Of a stretch of 64,000 nucleotides of DNA, positions 35,144 to 44,084 are shown piece after piece; the stretch's first letter is position 1; each line of letters starts with the position of its first letter. The stretch is taken from positions 248,001 through 312,000 of the forward strand of contig NZ_JAHXMY010000001.1 in assembly GCF_023149035.1 (NCBI RefSeq). Reading direction: 5' to 3'. Both the position numbers and the translations under genes were made by a program. This DNA comes from Microbacterium sp. EYE_78 (GTDB lineage: Bacteria > Actinomycetota > Actinomycetes > Actinomycetales > Microbacteriaceae). The notes under the pieces were generated by a model. That model saw only the letters and a program-made list of their open reading frames with translations, ran no database searches and was not told the DNA's origin.

Positions 35144-35200
35144 GGCGGCACGGCACGGTCTGAGGCGGCACGGCACGGTCTGAGGCGGCACGGTCTGCGC
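35131..35200. repeat. 20-bp tandem repeat copying the upp 3' end
   Basis: The unit CGGCACGGTCTGAGGCGGCA occurs three times without mismatch (35131-35150, 35151-35170, 35171-35190), and a partial copy follows. The first copy contains the last codons and the TGA of upp. Each unit therefore repeats the gene end, and the array fills the convergent gap to the nuclease-helicase gene. Confidence 0.9.
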
Positions 35201-35205
35201 CACGC

Positions 35206-38200
35206 CTAGACCCGCACACTCCGGCGCTCGTCGTCGGCAGCACGCGCCGGCAGTCCGCTGCGGTCGGCGCCGACGAGGCGCGCGAAGGCACTCAGTCGCG
35301 CCACGCCTTCGGGGGTCCGCGGAAGGTCGTCGAGCAGACCCGTGCTGTAGACGACGTACGCGGTGTGCATCGCGCGCGACACGGCCACGTTGATGCGGTT
35401 CTGCAGGAGCAGGAACTCGAGCCCGCGCGGCGCGTCCCGCCCCGATGACGCCGCGAGCGAGACGATCACCACGGCCGCCTCCTGCCCCTGGAACCGGTCG
35501 ACGGTCCCCACCCTCACCGCGCCGAAGCCAGCGGAAGCGAGCGCTTCCTCCACGAGCACCTGCTGCGCGTTGTACGGGGTGACGACGATGACGTCGGCCT
35601 GATCGAGGGGGCGGGTGAGCGCCCCGTCGTGCCACGAGGCCCCCTCGAGCGCGCGCACCAGCCGCACGACCTCGTCTGCTTCCTCCGGCGACTGCGTCGC
35701 ATTGCGCGTGTGGCGCAGGGGGACGGGGATGACCCCTGCCGCGACGCCGGCGAGGCTCCGCTGCGCCGTCTCGGGATGCGCCTCGAGCCGCCCCTCGTAC
35801 GCGAGCTGCGAGACGGGTTCGGCGACCTCGGGCCGCATGCGACGGGTCCGCGCCAGGAAGTAGCCGCGATCCGGGGGGATGACGGCCGCGCCGTCCATGA
35901 CCCACCCGAGCGCCGACGTGTCGACCGGCTCGGGGTGGGTGCCCTGGCTGACCTGCGGCAGCTGCTGCGGGTCGCCGAGGAGGAGCAGCCGCCGGGCGGC
36001 CGCGGAGACGGCGATGGTCGAGGCGAGGGAGAACTGACCCGCTTCGTCGATCACCAGGAGATCCAGCGACCCGCGTGCAATGCGTCCGGCGTGCGTGAGG
36101 TCCCACGCGGTTCCTCCGACGACGAAGCCCCCGGGCTGCCCGTCGATGTAGGCGGCCATCTGGTTCTTCGCGATGGCGGTGAAGCACTCGTCGCCCGTCG
36201 GCGCCCCCTTCGGCGCCTTCGCGACCTGCGCCTTCGGCACCCCCGCGGCGACGATCCGGTCGAGCATGTGCTCGACGACGTTGTGGGACTGCGCCACCAC
36301 GCCGACGCGGAAGCCGCGCTCGCGCACGAGACGGCCCACGACGTGCGAGCCGACGTAGGTCTTGCCCGTGCCGGGCGGGCCTTGGACCGCGAGGTAGCTG
36401 TCCTGGATCCCCGCCAGCGCGGCGGCGATGTCGTCGATGTCGTCGCCGCTGCGCGGCAGCCCGGCCGCGACACGGGGCGGGCGCCGGAGGAGCAGATCGG
36501 ATGCCGGGTCCTCCGGCAGCTGCGGGGCGGCCGCGAGGACCGCGTCGGCCCACTCGTCGATCGCCGTCTGCTGACTGCCTGCTCGCGGCGGGGCGGGCGG
36601 TGTCAGCGCGACGGGCAGTTCCTGCCAGGTGAAGCCCTGGAAGGCGTTCTCCTCCACCACGACGCCGTCGTCGAGGACCTCCACGACGGTGATCGAGCGA
36701 GCCGCGTGGATCCACCTCGGACTGGTCTCGATCGGGAACGGGACGGGCAGCTCGTAGAGCGCGAACGGGTTCTGGCCCACGCCGATGCGGGTGCCGGGCG
36801 CGAACTCGCCGCGGATCTCGACGACCCGACGGATCGCGGTCAGCCCCTCGGGACGATGCCAATCCGTCAGCACACGGCACCGATCACGGTCGACCACGAC
36901 GACGTCCCGGGTGTCCTCCCACACCGACACGGGTTCGCGCAGACGCAGGAAGTGCGTGGCCCAGAACGTCTTGGCCTCGCGCGGGTAGTAGTCGATCGCT
37001 GCGGCCCCGAGCCGGAGCGCCTCCGCCGTCGCCTCGTCAGGCGCATCCGCGGCGAACCGCGAGAGGGCTCCGGCCCGGGGGGACGGCTCGTAGACCGACT
37101 CCCCCGCGTCGGGTTCGCGCGACGGGACGAGCTTCGCCTCGCGGGCACGCTCGACCAGCCAGTCGCGCAGTCGCCTCGTCGAGACGCAGTCGTAGCGGTT
37201 GTAATCGGCGAGGTCGTCGAGGATCGCCTCAGCCCCCGCCGTGTCACCGGCATCCTGCAGCGCGCGGGCCTCGACGTAGCGGACGATCGAATCGTCGCCG
37301 CGCTGCACGTCGCTCGTGCGCACCTCGTCGCCCATGTACAGGGGCTCGAGCTTCTTGATCGAATAGGACCGCGATCCGACGCGCAGGGCCCGGCGCACGA
37401 TGGGGTAGAGGTCGACGAAGACGCCGTCGCGGAGCAGACGGTCGACCTCCGACTCCCCCACGCCGTGGCGTGCGGCCATGGCGAGCAGGTGCGTCGGCTC
37501 GTACGGCGCGTAGTGGTAGATGTGCATGCCGGGGTGCGCCTGCCTGCGCAGGGCGACGATGCGCAGGAAATCCTCGAGCGCGCGTCGTTCGTCCGCGAAG
37601 GAGTGCGCCCACAGCGCGGAGTACTGCTCCGTCGTGTCGACCCAGCCGAAGAGGTAGTCGATCCCCCAGTGGACGGCCGCCCCCTCGGTGTAAAGCGGGT
37701 CGCCTTCGAAGTCGAAGAACAGATCACCGTGGTCAGGGCGCGGGAGTGCGCCGAGGGCCTTCGGGAAGACGACGTCGAAGGTCGGGACCGCCGGACCGCC
37801 GGTCGGAGGTGCCGCCTCGACGCCGCCCGCAGGGCTGTCCAGCTGCAGCCGCGCTTGGGTCCGCAGCCCCGAGAAGGTGTCCCACGACATGCGCGGCGGA
37901 GCCTCGCGCGCGGCGGCGAGAGCGTCGACGGTGTGCACGCCGGCGGCGAGCAGGCGGTCACGCTGCACGGGTCGCATCCCCGCGACGAGCAGGAGGTCAC
38001 GAGCCGCGACCACCTCGAGATCGCACGTCGCGCACCGGCCGCAGGCCACGACGCGGAGTTCGCCGCGCGGATCGCCCCACGGGATGGGGGTCCCGGCCGC
38101 ACCGGCAGCGACGTCGCGGTCGGTGATGAGGGCGCGCAGGCGCTCGCGTCGGAGGGCGAACACGGGCATGAGATCGCGGACGGCGTGCTCGGAGACGGTC

Positions 38201-38730
38201 CCGTCGCCCAGGAGCAGCTGCACGGAGTCGGCGTGCGGAACGCCCAGTCTGTCGAGCTGGTCGACGTATGCGGCCAGCTGCATGAGCGCCGTCACGCGCG
38301 CGTGGCGGGCGAGCTTCGTGTCCTGCACGATCCAGCGTCCGTCCTCACCCCTGACGAGGAAGTCCGCGAAGCCGACGAACTCGTCGGTCGAGAAGGTCGC
38401 CTGGTAGACGACGGTGACGTCGGGGTCGGCGAGCGCCGCGTCGGTCGCCGCGACGGCGGTGGCCATGGCCGCGGCATCCGAGGACCGCGTCTCGGCGATC
38501 TCGACCACCCGCCCCGGGTGCGCCGCACGGTAGGCGTCGAGGACGCGCAGCTCGTGCTGGGTGCCCAGGCGCCCCGCACGCTCCAAGGTGAGGTCCTCGG
38601 GATCCTCGACGGCTGCGATGCGGCCCAGCTTGGCGTCGATCGCGCGTAGCCACGCGAACTCGCACTCGGCGGCCGCCTTCAGGTCGCTTGCGCTCCAGAC
38701 GATCCGGCCGTCGTCTTCGATGTATCGCAT
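35206..38730 (-). CDS. TM0106-type RecB-like nuclease / RNase H-like / SF1 helicase fusion
   Basis: The 1174-residue protein joins three parts. The N-terminal third (about 1-300) is a RecB/Cas4-like nuclease with FADFLVR and WIVQDTKLARHA (catalytic D-x-K near residue 136) and four Cys in VACGRCATCDLEVV. The middle (about 325-535) is an RNase H-like 3'-5' exonuclease fold with DLFFDFEGDPLYTEG and DYNRYDCVSTRRLRDWL. The C-terminal half is an SF1B helicase of the Upf1/Dna2 type: GPPGTGKTYVGSH (about 787), LLVIDEAGQFSLA (about 897), LGDPQQLPQVSQG, GTVDRFQGQEAAVVIVSLA and LQNRINVAVSRAMHTAYVV. It would process DNA ends or flaps. An AGAGGGGATC ribosome-binding site precedes the ATG. Confidence 0.9.
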   Translation of the reverse strand: MRYIEDDGRIVWSASDLKAAAECEFAWLRAIDAKLGRIAAVEDPEDLTLERAGRLGTQHELRVLDAYRAAHPGRVVEIAETRSSDAAAMATAVAATDAALADPDVTVVYQATFSTDEFVGFADFLVRGEDGRWIVQDTKLARHARVTALMQLAAYVDQLDRLGVPHADSVQLLLGDGTVSEHAVRDLMPVFALRRERLRALITDRDVAAGAAGTPIPWGDPRGELRVVACGRCATCDLEVVAARDLLLVAGMRPVQRDRLLAAGVHTVDALAAAREAPPRMSWDTFSGLRTQARLQLDSPAGGVEAAPPTGGPAVPTFDVVFPKALGALPRPDHGDLFFDFEGDPLYTEGAAVHWGIDYLFGWVDTTEQYSALWAHSFADERRALEDFLRIVALRRQAHPGMHIYHYAPYEPTHLLAMAARHGVGESEVDRLLRDGVFVDLYPIVRRALRVGSRSYSIKKLEPLYMGDEVRTSDVQRGDDSIVRYVEARALQDAGDTAGAEAILDDLADYNRYDCVSTRRLRDWLVERAREAKLVPSREPDAGESVYEPSPRAGALSRFAADAPDEATAEALRLGAAAIDYYPREAKTFWATHFLRLREPVSVWEDTRDVVVVDRDRCRVLTDWHRPEGLTAIRRVVEIRGEFAPGTRIGVGQNPFALYELPVPFPIETSPRWIHAARSITVVEVLDDGVVVEENAFQGFTWQELPVALTPPAPPRAGSQQTAIDEWADAVLAAAPQLPEDPASDLLLRRPPRVAAGLPRSGDDIDDIAAALAGIQDSYLAVQGPPGTGKTYVGSHVVGRLVRERGFRVGVVAQSHNVVEHMLDRIVAAGVPKAQVAKAPKGAPTGDECFTAIAKNQMAAYIDGQPGGFVVGGTAWDLTHAGRIARGSLDLLVIDEAGQFSLASTIAVSAAARRLLLLGDPQQLPQVSQGTHPEPVDTSALGWVMDGAAVIPPDRGYFLARTRRMRPEVAEPVSQLAYEGRLEAHPETAQRSLAGVAAGVIPVPLRHTRNATQSPEEADEVVRLVRALEGASWHDGALTRPLDQADVIVVTPYNAQQVLVEEALASAGFGAVRVGTVDRFQGQEAAVVIVSLAASSGRDAPRGLEFLLLQNRINVAVSRAMHTAYVVYSTGLLDDLPRTPEGVARLSAFARLVGADRSGLPARAADDERRSVRV

Positions 38731-38809
38731 GATCCCCTCTCGCTGTAGACCCTAACGACCGCCTCCGACACCCCCTCGCCCCCAGGCCGCCACCTGACAG
38801 ACTGGGGCG

Positions 38810-40876
38810 GTGACCGAGGACCTGCCGTTCGAGAACCCGTACCGCCACGGCTACGCGCGCGTCGCCGCCTGCACGATCCCGGTGGCGATCGCCGACCCGG
38901 CCGCCAACGCCGCGACGGTGATCGAATCCGCCCGGGCGTGTCATGACGAGGGGATCGCCGTCGCCGTCTTCCCCGAGCTCTGCCTGTCGGGCTACGCCAT
39001 CGACGACCTCGTCATGCAGGACGCGGTGCTCGATGCGGTGCTGGCCGCGATCGACGGGGTGGTCGCGGCATCCGTCGACCTCCGTCCGCTGCTCGTCGTC
39101 GGCGCACCGCTGCGCATCGGGTCGCGCCTGTACAACTGCGCCGTCGTGATCCACCGCGGGTCGGTGCTCGGCGTCGCACCGAAGTCGTACCTGCCGACCT
39201 ATCGCGAGTTCTACGAGGCGCGCTGGTACGCGCGCGGGACCGACGCCCCCGACACCGTGACCCTGGCGGGCGCCGAGGTGCCGGTGGGCGCCGATCTGCT
39301 CTTCGAGGCGACCGACGTCCCGGGGCTCGTCGTCCACGCCGAGGTGTGCGAGGACTTCTGGGTGCCCGTGCCGCCGTCCTCGAGCGCGGCACTGGCCGGG
39401 GCCACCGTGCTGCTGAACCTCTCGAGCAGTCCCATCACCATCGCGCGCGCGGAGGACCGCCGCATCCTCACCCAGTCGCAGTCCTTCCGCTGCCTCGCCG
39501 CCTACGTGTACGCCGCTGCAGGGCAGGGCGAATCCACGAACGACGTGTCGTGGGACGGGCAGACGATGGTCTACGAGAACGGCTCGCTCCTCGCCGAGAC
39601 CGAGCGCTTCCCCGACGGCCCCCGCCGTGCGGTGGCCGACGTCGACCTCGATCGCCTGCGCCAGGACCGTCTGCGCCAGGGGACGTTCGACGACGCCAGG
39701 ACGACGCAGTGGGCGACGGGCACCCGCATCCCGTTCACCGTGGACCCCGACCCCGCCCTGCGCGGCCTCGTGCGGCCGCTCGACCGGTTCCCGTTCGTGC
39801 CCGACGACCCCGCGCGCCTCGACCTCGACTGCTACGAGGCCTTCAACATCCAGGTCTCGGGGCTCGAGCAGCGCCTGCGCGCCATCGGCTCGCCCAAACC
39901 GGTCATCGGCGTCTCGGGCGGGTTGGACTCCACGCACGCGCTCCTCGTGGTCGCCCGCGCCATGGACCGGATGGGCCGGCCGCGCAGCGACATCCTCGCC
40001 TTCACGATGCCCGGCTTCGCGACCGGCGACCGCACCAAGTCCAACGCGATCGCCCTCGCCGAGGCGATCGGCGCCACGATCGAGACGATCGACATCCGCC
40101 CGATGGCGACCGAGCTGCTGAAGGGCCTCGGTCACCCGTTCGCGACGGGCGAGCCCGTCTACGACGTGACGTTCGAGAACGTGCAGGCCGGCGCGCGGAC
40201 CGACTTCCTCTTCCGCCTCGCGAACCAGCGCGGCGGCGTGGTCATCGGCACGTCAGACCTGTCCGAGCTCGCCCTCGGATGGGCGACGTACGGCGTCGGC
40301 GACCACATGGCGCACTACGGCGTGAACGCAGGGGTGCCGAAGACCCTCATCCAGCACCTCATCCGGTGGGTCATCGCGCACAGCGACGAGTCGGGCACGA
40401 CCCTGACCGACCGCGCGAAGGAGGTGCTGCAGGCGGTCCTCGACACCGAGATCAGCCCCGAGCTCGTGCCGCCGACCGCCGACGGCAAGGTGCAGTCCAC
40501 CGAGAGCACGATCGGTCCGTACGCCCTGCACGACTTCACGCTGTTCCACGTGCTGCGCTACGGGTTCCGCCCCTCGAAGATCGCCTTCCTCGCCGAGCAG
40601 GCCTGGGGCGACAAGGATGCCGGGACGTGGCCCGCAGGGTTCCCCGACGACGAGCGCTACGCCTACGACCGCGAGACGATCGTGCGGTGGCTGCGGGTGT
40701 TCCTGCGGCGTTACTTCGGCTTCGCGCAGTTCAAGCGCAGCGCGGTCCCGAACGCACCGAAGGTGTCGCCGGCGGGGTCCCTCTCGCCCCGGGGCGACTG
40801 GCGGGCGCCGTCCGACGGCAACGCCGCCGTGTGGCTCGCGGAGCTGGATGCCGCGCTCCCCGCACACGCGGGGTGA
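38810..40876 (+). CDS. nadE: Glutamine-dependent NAD+ synthetase
   Basis: The 688-residue enzyme makes NAD+ from deamido-NAD, ATP and glutamine. The N-terminal nitrilase-type glutaminase has its triad in VFPELCLSGYAIDD (Glu), PKSYLPTYREFYE (Lys) and HAEVCEDFWVP (Cys, near residue 179). The synthetase domain has the ATP P-loop GVSGGLDSTHALLV (about 366) and GTSDLSELALGWATYGVGDH. Length matches the mycobacterial glutaminase-fused form. The GTG at 38810 follows CAGACT (38798-38803) by 6 nt. Confidence 0.96.
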   Translation: MTEDLPFENPYRHGYARVAACTIPVAIADPAANAATVIESARACHDEGIAVAVFPELCLSGYAIDDLVMQDAVLDAVLAAIDGVVAASVDLRPLLVVGAPLRIGSRLYNCAVVIHRGSVLGVAPKSYLPTYREFYEARWYARGTDAPDTVTLAGAEVPVGADLLFEATDVPGLVVHAEVCEDFWVPVPPSSSAALAGATVLLNLSSSPITIARAEDRRILTQSQSFRCLAAYVYAAAGQGESTNDVSWDGQTMVYENGSLLAETERFPDGPRRAVADVDLDRLRQDRLRQGTFDDARTTQWATGTRIPFTVDPDPALRGLVRPLDRFPFVPDDPARLDLDCYEAFNIQVSGLEQRLRAIGSPKPVIGVSGGLDSTHALLVVARAMDRMGRPRSDILAFTMPGFATGDRTKSNAIALAEAIGATIETIDIRPMATELLKGLGHPFATGEPVYDVTFENVQAGARTDFLFRLANQRGGVVIGTSDLSELALGWATYGVGDHMAHYGVNAGVPKTLIQHLIRWVIAHSDESGTTLTDRAKEVLQAVLDTEISPELVPPTADGKVQSTESTIGPYALHDFTLFHVLRYGFRPSKIAFLAEQAWGDKDAGTWPAGFPDDERYAYDRETIVRWLRVFLRRYFGFAQFKRSAVPNAPKVSPAGSLSPRGDWRAPSDGNAAVWLAELDAALPAHAG

Positions 40877-40882
40877 TCGAGG

Positions 40883-41476
40883 TCAGCGCGTCGCCTGCGC
40901 GGGCCGCGCCCGAGCGATCGTGATCACCCAGGCATCCCGCGAGACATCCGTCACCTCGAAGACGGTCGTGCGGTCGGGGACGCGTCCGGCGCGTCGTCCG
41001 AGGTCCAGCCGCACCCGCTCGGGCAGCACGCGCGTGCCACGGGCGTCGGCATCGAGGATCGCCTGCACGCGCGTCCAGTGGTCGACCAGATCGGGGATGT
41101 TCGACTCGTCGAAGAGGTGACTGTGCCGCCGCATGACCGCGAGGTCGTGCGGGTCGGGGTGGAGGTCGCGGATGTCGAGACCGATCTGCTCCGTCGGCTC
41201 GCAGACGGCGACGACGGTGGCCGCCCGGTGGCTCGCCGTGGCGATCGTGAGCGGCAGGTCGACGCCGTCCCGGGTGGCGATGAGCCGCCGGTGGTAGCCG
41301 AAGCCGCGGGGCGCCTCGCGGTCGACCCTGACCTCGCGCGGGTCGCAGCCGAGCCGGCTGGACACGAGCTCCCGGGCGAGCAGGCGCCGACGGTCGTGCA
41401 CGCTCGTGGCGGGGTCCCAGCCGAGTCGGGCGGTGATCCCCGCCGGGGCGTCGAGGGCCACTGTGGAGAAGGACAT
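40883..41476 (-). CDS. 4'-Phosphopantetheinyl transferase-like protein (degenerate)
   Basis: The 197-residue protein looks related to Sfp-type phosphopantetheinyl transferases. DRRRLLARELVSSRLGCDPREVRVDREAPRG resembles the N-terminal half, TIATASHRAATVVAVCEP the pseudo-repeat with the conserved His, and QIGLDIRDLHPD the Mg-binding strand. The usual WxxKEA motif is replaced by HWTRVQAILDAD, so activity is doubtful. No carrier-protein or synthase gene is nearby. A GGCAGGAGGGAG ribosome-binding site precedes the ATG. Confidence 0.55.
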   Translation of the reverse strand: MSFSTVALDAPAGITARLGWDPATSVHDRRRLLARELVSSRLGCDPREVRVDREAPRGFGYHRRLIATRDGVDLPLTIATASHRAATVVAVCEPTEQIGLDIRDLHPDPHDLAVMRRHSHLFDESNIPDLVDHWTRVQAILDADARGTRVLPERVRLDLGRRAGRVPDRTTVFEVTDVSRDAWVITIARARPAQATR

Positions 41477-41576
41477 CGGAACTCCCTCCTGCCGGCGGGC
41501 ACCGGCATCCGATCTCATTCTGCCCCGGGGGACGTCGGAGGAGGAGGGACGCGGCAGGAGGGAGGAGGATGGACCG

Positions 41577-42134
41577 GTGAAGCTCCTCGTCGCCGCCCTC
41601 GACTCCGAACTCGTCGCCTTTCCCGACGAACTGCCCGGCTTCGTCCGGCTGGTCACCGGGCCCGGCAAGCTGCAGGCGACCTATGCGCTGACCCGCGCCC
41701 TCGACCGTGACGCCTACGACGAGGTCGTCGTCGTGGGAACGGCCGGATCCGTCGATCCGACCGCTGTCGGCGTCCACGACGTCACCGCGGCGCTGCAGCA
41801 CGACGTCTCGGACGTCGACGGCATCGCGGGTCAGCACGTGTCGCTGCCGCCCCTCGTGTCGATTGCCGGCCGCCCGGGCACGACGATCGCGACGGGGGAC
41901 CACTTCGTCGACGACTCCGACACGGTCGCGGCCATCCGCGCGCTGGGTGGCACCCTCGTCGACATGGAGGCGTACGCCTACATCTGGGTGGCGCAGCAGT
42001 TCGGCGTGCCGATCCGTGTGCTGAAGGCCGTGTCGGACAGCGCGGAGGACGACGCGATCACCGACTGGCGAGCAGCGGTCGCCACGTGCAGCGTCCAGCT
42101 GCGGGAGCGGATCCGCGACCTCTACGGCGTGTGA
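41577..42134 (+). CDS. MTA/SAH nucleosidase-like protein
   Basis: The 185-residue protein fits the nucleoside phosphorylase fold. KLLVAALDSELVAFPDELPG starts the protein, VVVVGTAGSVDP carries the phosphate-loop glycine, GGTLVDMEAYAYIWVAQQF holds the Glu of the purine/ribose site, and KAVSDSAEDDAITDW has the catalytic Asp. It is shorter than typical MtnN (about 230 residues). It probably cleaves methylthioadenosine, SAH or a related nucleoside; substrate is uncertain. GGAGGAGGAT precedes the GTG. Confidence 0.8.
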   Translation: MKLLVAALDSELVAFPDELPGFVRLVTGPGKLQATYALTRALDRDAYDEVVVVGTAGSVDPTAVGVHDVTAALQHDVSDVDGIAGQHVSLPPLVSIAGRPGTTIATGDHFVDDSDTVAAIRALGGTLVDMEAYAYIWVAQQFGVPIRVLKAVSDSAEDDAITDWRAAVATCSVQLRERIRDLYGV

Positions 42135-42138
42135 GCGC

Positions 42139-42318
42139 TCAGACCTCGCGGCGGGAGAACAGCGAGCGCAGCACGAAGAACACGATCAGCGCGACGACGG
42201 CGACCAGCAGCAGCTTCCCGAGCAGGAAGACGGCCTTCAGGACGATGTCGACGACGATCCAGGCGATGACGACCGCGATCACGACGCCGAGGACGGTCCA
42301 GACGGTGGCCTTCTTCAT
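42139..42318 (-). CDS. Small membrane protein, 59 aa
   Basis: An ATG at 42318 opens a 59-codon gene for a peptide with two closely spaced hydrophobic segments (VWTVLGVVIAVVIAWIVVDI, then LLLVAVVALIVFFVLRSLF) and a basic C-terminus SRREV. The pattern is that of a small two-helix membrane protein. I recognise no family. It converges with the nucleosidase gene, with 4 bp between the stops. Confidence 0.7.
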   Translation of the reverse strand: MKKATVWTVLGVVIAVVIAWIVVDIVLKAVFLLGKLLLVAVVALIVFFVLRSLFSRREV

Positions 42319-42362
42319 GACTCCAGCCTAGGCGGGCGTCGAGACGCGCCGGACCGCGGCGG

Positions 42363-42749
42363 TCAGTTGGATGCCGCGGAGACCGCGCTGGCCGGGGTCG
42401 GCGGCGTGACAGGGGACGGCGGGGTCACGGGGGTGACCGGGCTGGCAGGCGTGGCCGGCGTCGCGGGCGTGGCGGGCGTCGCGAGGCTGGGCGCGGGCTG
42501 CGGGCTGGCCGCCGGGGTCGGCGACGGGGCGGAGACCACCGTCGCGTCGTCGTCGGTCACCTGCATGCGGACCGGGGTGGAGCTGTCGAAGGTGCTCGGC
42601 GCCTTGCCGGTGAGCTGGCCGCCGGGGAGCGTCGCACCCTCGGCATCCCGCAGATCCATCGCGGCGGCAGCGGCGGTCGCGCCACCGGCGATGAGGCCGA
42701 GGCCCACGACGCCCGTCGCGCCGTACACGATCCACTTCTTCGTCTTCAT
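42363..42749 (-). CDS. Secreted or anchored Pro/Thr-rich hypothetical protein
   Basis: The 128-residue protein starts with a positively charged N-terminus and a hydrophobic stretch (MKTKKWIVYGATGVVGLGLI), a signal or anchor. A short middle region has VRMQVTDDDATVVS, and a low-complexity tail repeats TPATPATPASPVTPVTPPSP. Such tails often span the cell wall. No enzymatic domain is visible and no family is recognised. Confidence 0.65.
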   Translation of the reverse strand: MKTKKWIVYGATGVVGLGLIAGGATAAAAAMDLRDAEGATLPGGQLTGKAPSTFDSSTPVRMQVTDDDATVVSAPSPTPAASPQPAPSLATPATPATPATPASPVTPVTPPSPVTPPTPASAVSAASN

Positions 42750-42824
42750 GATCCTGTCCCCTGGTGGTGGATGAGTGGCTCGGTCGGTCCTCCCGAGCCT
42801 GTCCCTCCAGCATCCGGCCGGGGG

Positions 42825-44009
42825 CTAAGCCGACTCGAAGGCTCCCATGAGAGCGTCCTTATGTTCCGGCTCGCCGTCGTGGTCGAGGATCCGACGCGCG
42901 ACGCGCATCAGCCCCCGCGCGCGGTGCCTGTCTCCCGCGTCGGCGGCGGCGAGCGCGTGCCCCATGAGGTGGACGGATGCGGCGGCCGCACTGCCGGGAT
43001 CGTGCCGCCAGCGCTGCCAGGCGGCCTCCGCGAAGGCCCACAGTGCGGACGCATCCCGCAACGGCGCGGTCAGGGTCGCACTCGCGACGGCATGGCCGAC
43101 GAGCGCGCCGACGTCGTCCGCGGGGTCGCCGAGACCCGCCGTGTCGACGTCGATGAGCCCGGTGACGCCGCCGTCGCCGGCGAGGAAGAGCTGCCCGAGG
43201 TGGAGATCCCCGTGGATGCCGACGTCCGCCCTGAGCGGCGCGGGATGCTGCGCGAGCGCCCCGACGACGGTCGCCACGTCCTCACGGGCGGCGGGCAGCG
43301 CCGCCTGCAGGCGCGTGGCGTACCAGCCGGTCCGGGCGACGATCGACGCGCGGGCCGCACCCGTCAGGGGTGCACGCGACAGCGCGGCTCGGATCCGGTC
43401 GACGCCGTCGAGGACGGCCGCCTCCGGCGCCCCGCGGCCCGCCACGATCTCGAGTGCCGCTGCTCCGTCCGCGGGGTCGAGGACGACGAGTCCGTCCGGC
43501 GCCCACCCGCGGACACCCGGGACGGGCAGCCCCGCGGCCCCCAGGGTGCGGTGCAGGGCCACGATGCGCTCCACCCGACGAGGACGGACGACCTTCACCC
43601 AGATCGCGTCGCCGTCCGACGGCACCCGGAGGACGGCCCGCCGCCCCGGCCGGTACGCGACGAGCTCAGGATCGCCCTCGGCGATGATGCCGAGGCGGGA
43701 GAGGAGGATAGCCAGCGAGTGCCCGTAGGCGGACGGCGCCAGCGCGGGAAGGTGCGGGTCGGCGGGATGCATCCACAGGCGCGCGACCCCCTCCTGCACG
43801 AGACCGGTCTCGGCCGGAACGGACAGGAGCGACGTGTCGAGGTAGGCGACCGCCCCCGGGTTCCCGTCGACGGTGTACCCGACGACGGATCCGACGCCGA
43901 GCGGCTCGCGACTGATGGTCGAGAGGGAGTCGACGGGGACGCCCAGCGCATCGGCGGCCATGGCCACGTCGGGATCCTCGGGCGATGCGTGCACACTCGA
44001 TCCCACCAC
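42825..44009 (-). CDS. Aminoglycoside phosphotransferase-fold (maltokinase-like) kinase
   Basis: The 394-residue protein has an APH-type kinase fold. The catalytic loop is DVGIHGDLHLGQLFLAGD (near residue 275), where Gln replaces the usual metal-binding Asn, and the metal Asp is in GLIDVDTAGLGDP. HGDxHLGQ is the form seen in maltokinase-type enzymes, so a sugar or small polyol may be the substrate. The GTG at 44009 follows GGAGGGGGAGG; a second GTG lies one codon later. It is divergent from the two-component system. Confidence 0.82.
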   Translation of the reverse strand: MVGSSVHASPEDPDVAMAADALGVPVDSLSTISREPLGVGSVVGYTVDGNPGAVAYLDTSLLSVPAETGLVQEGVARLWMHPADPHLPALAPSAYGHSLAILLSRLGIIAEGDPELVAYRPGRRAVLRVPSDGDAIWVKVVRPRRVERIVALHRTLGAAGLPVPGVRGWAPDGLVVLDPADGAAALEIVAGRGAPEAAVLDGVDRIRAALSRAPLTGAARASIVARTGWYATRLQAALPAAREDVATVVGALAQHPAPLRADVGIHGDLHLGQLFLAGDGGVTGLIDVDTAGLGDPADDVGALVGHAVASATLTAPLRDASALWAFAEAAWQRWRHDPGSAAAASVHLMGHALAAADAGDRHRARGLMRVARRILDHDGEPEHKDALMGAFESA

Positions 44010-44084
44010 GGCGCCTCCCCCTCCCGGCGTGAGACTGTTCTTAGCCTCGACGGATCCACACCCCGCACTGGCGATACTGAGGAC

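Noticed and set aside
35629..38649. About 1000-codon plus-strand frame opposite the nuclease-helicase
   Set aside because: High third-position GC makes antisense frames stay open. It reads as low-complexity Arg/Asp/Val text with no motifs, while the minus strand carries three clear domains.
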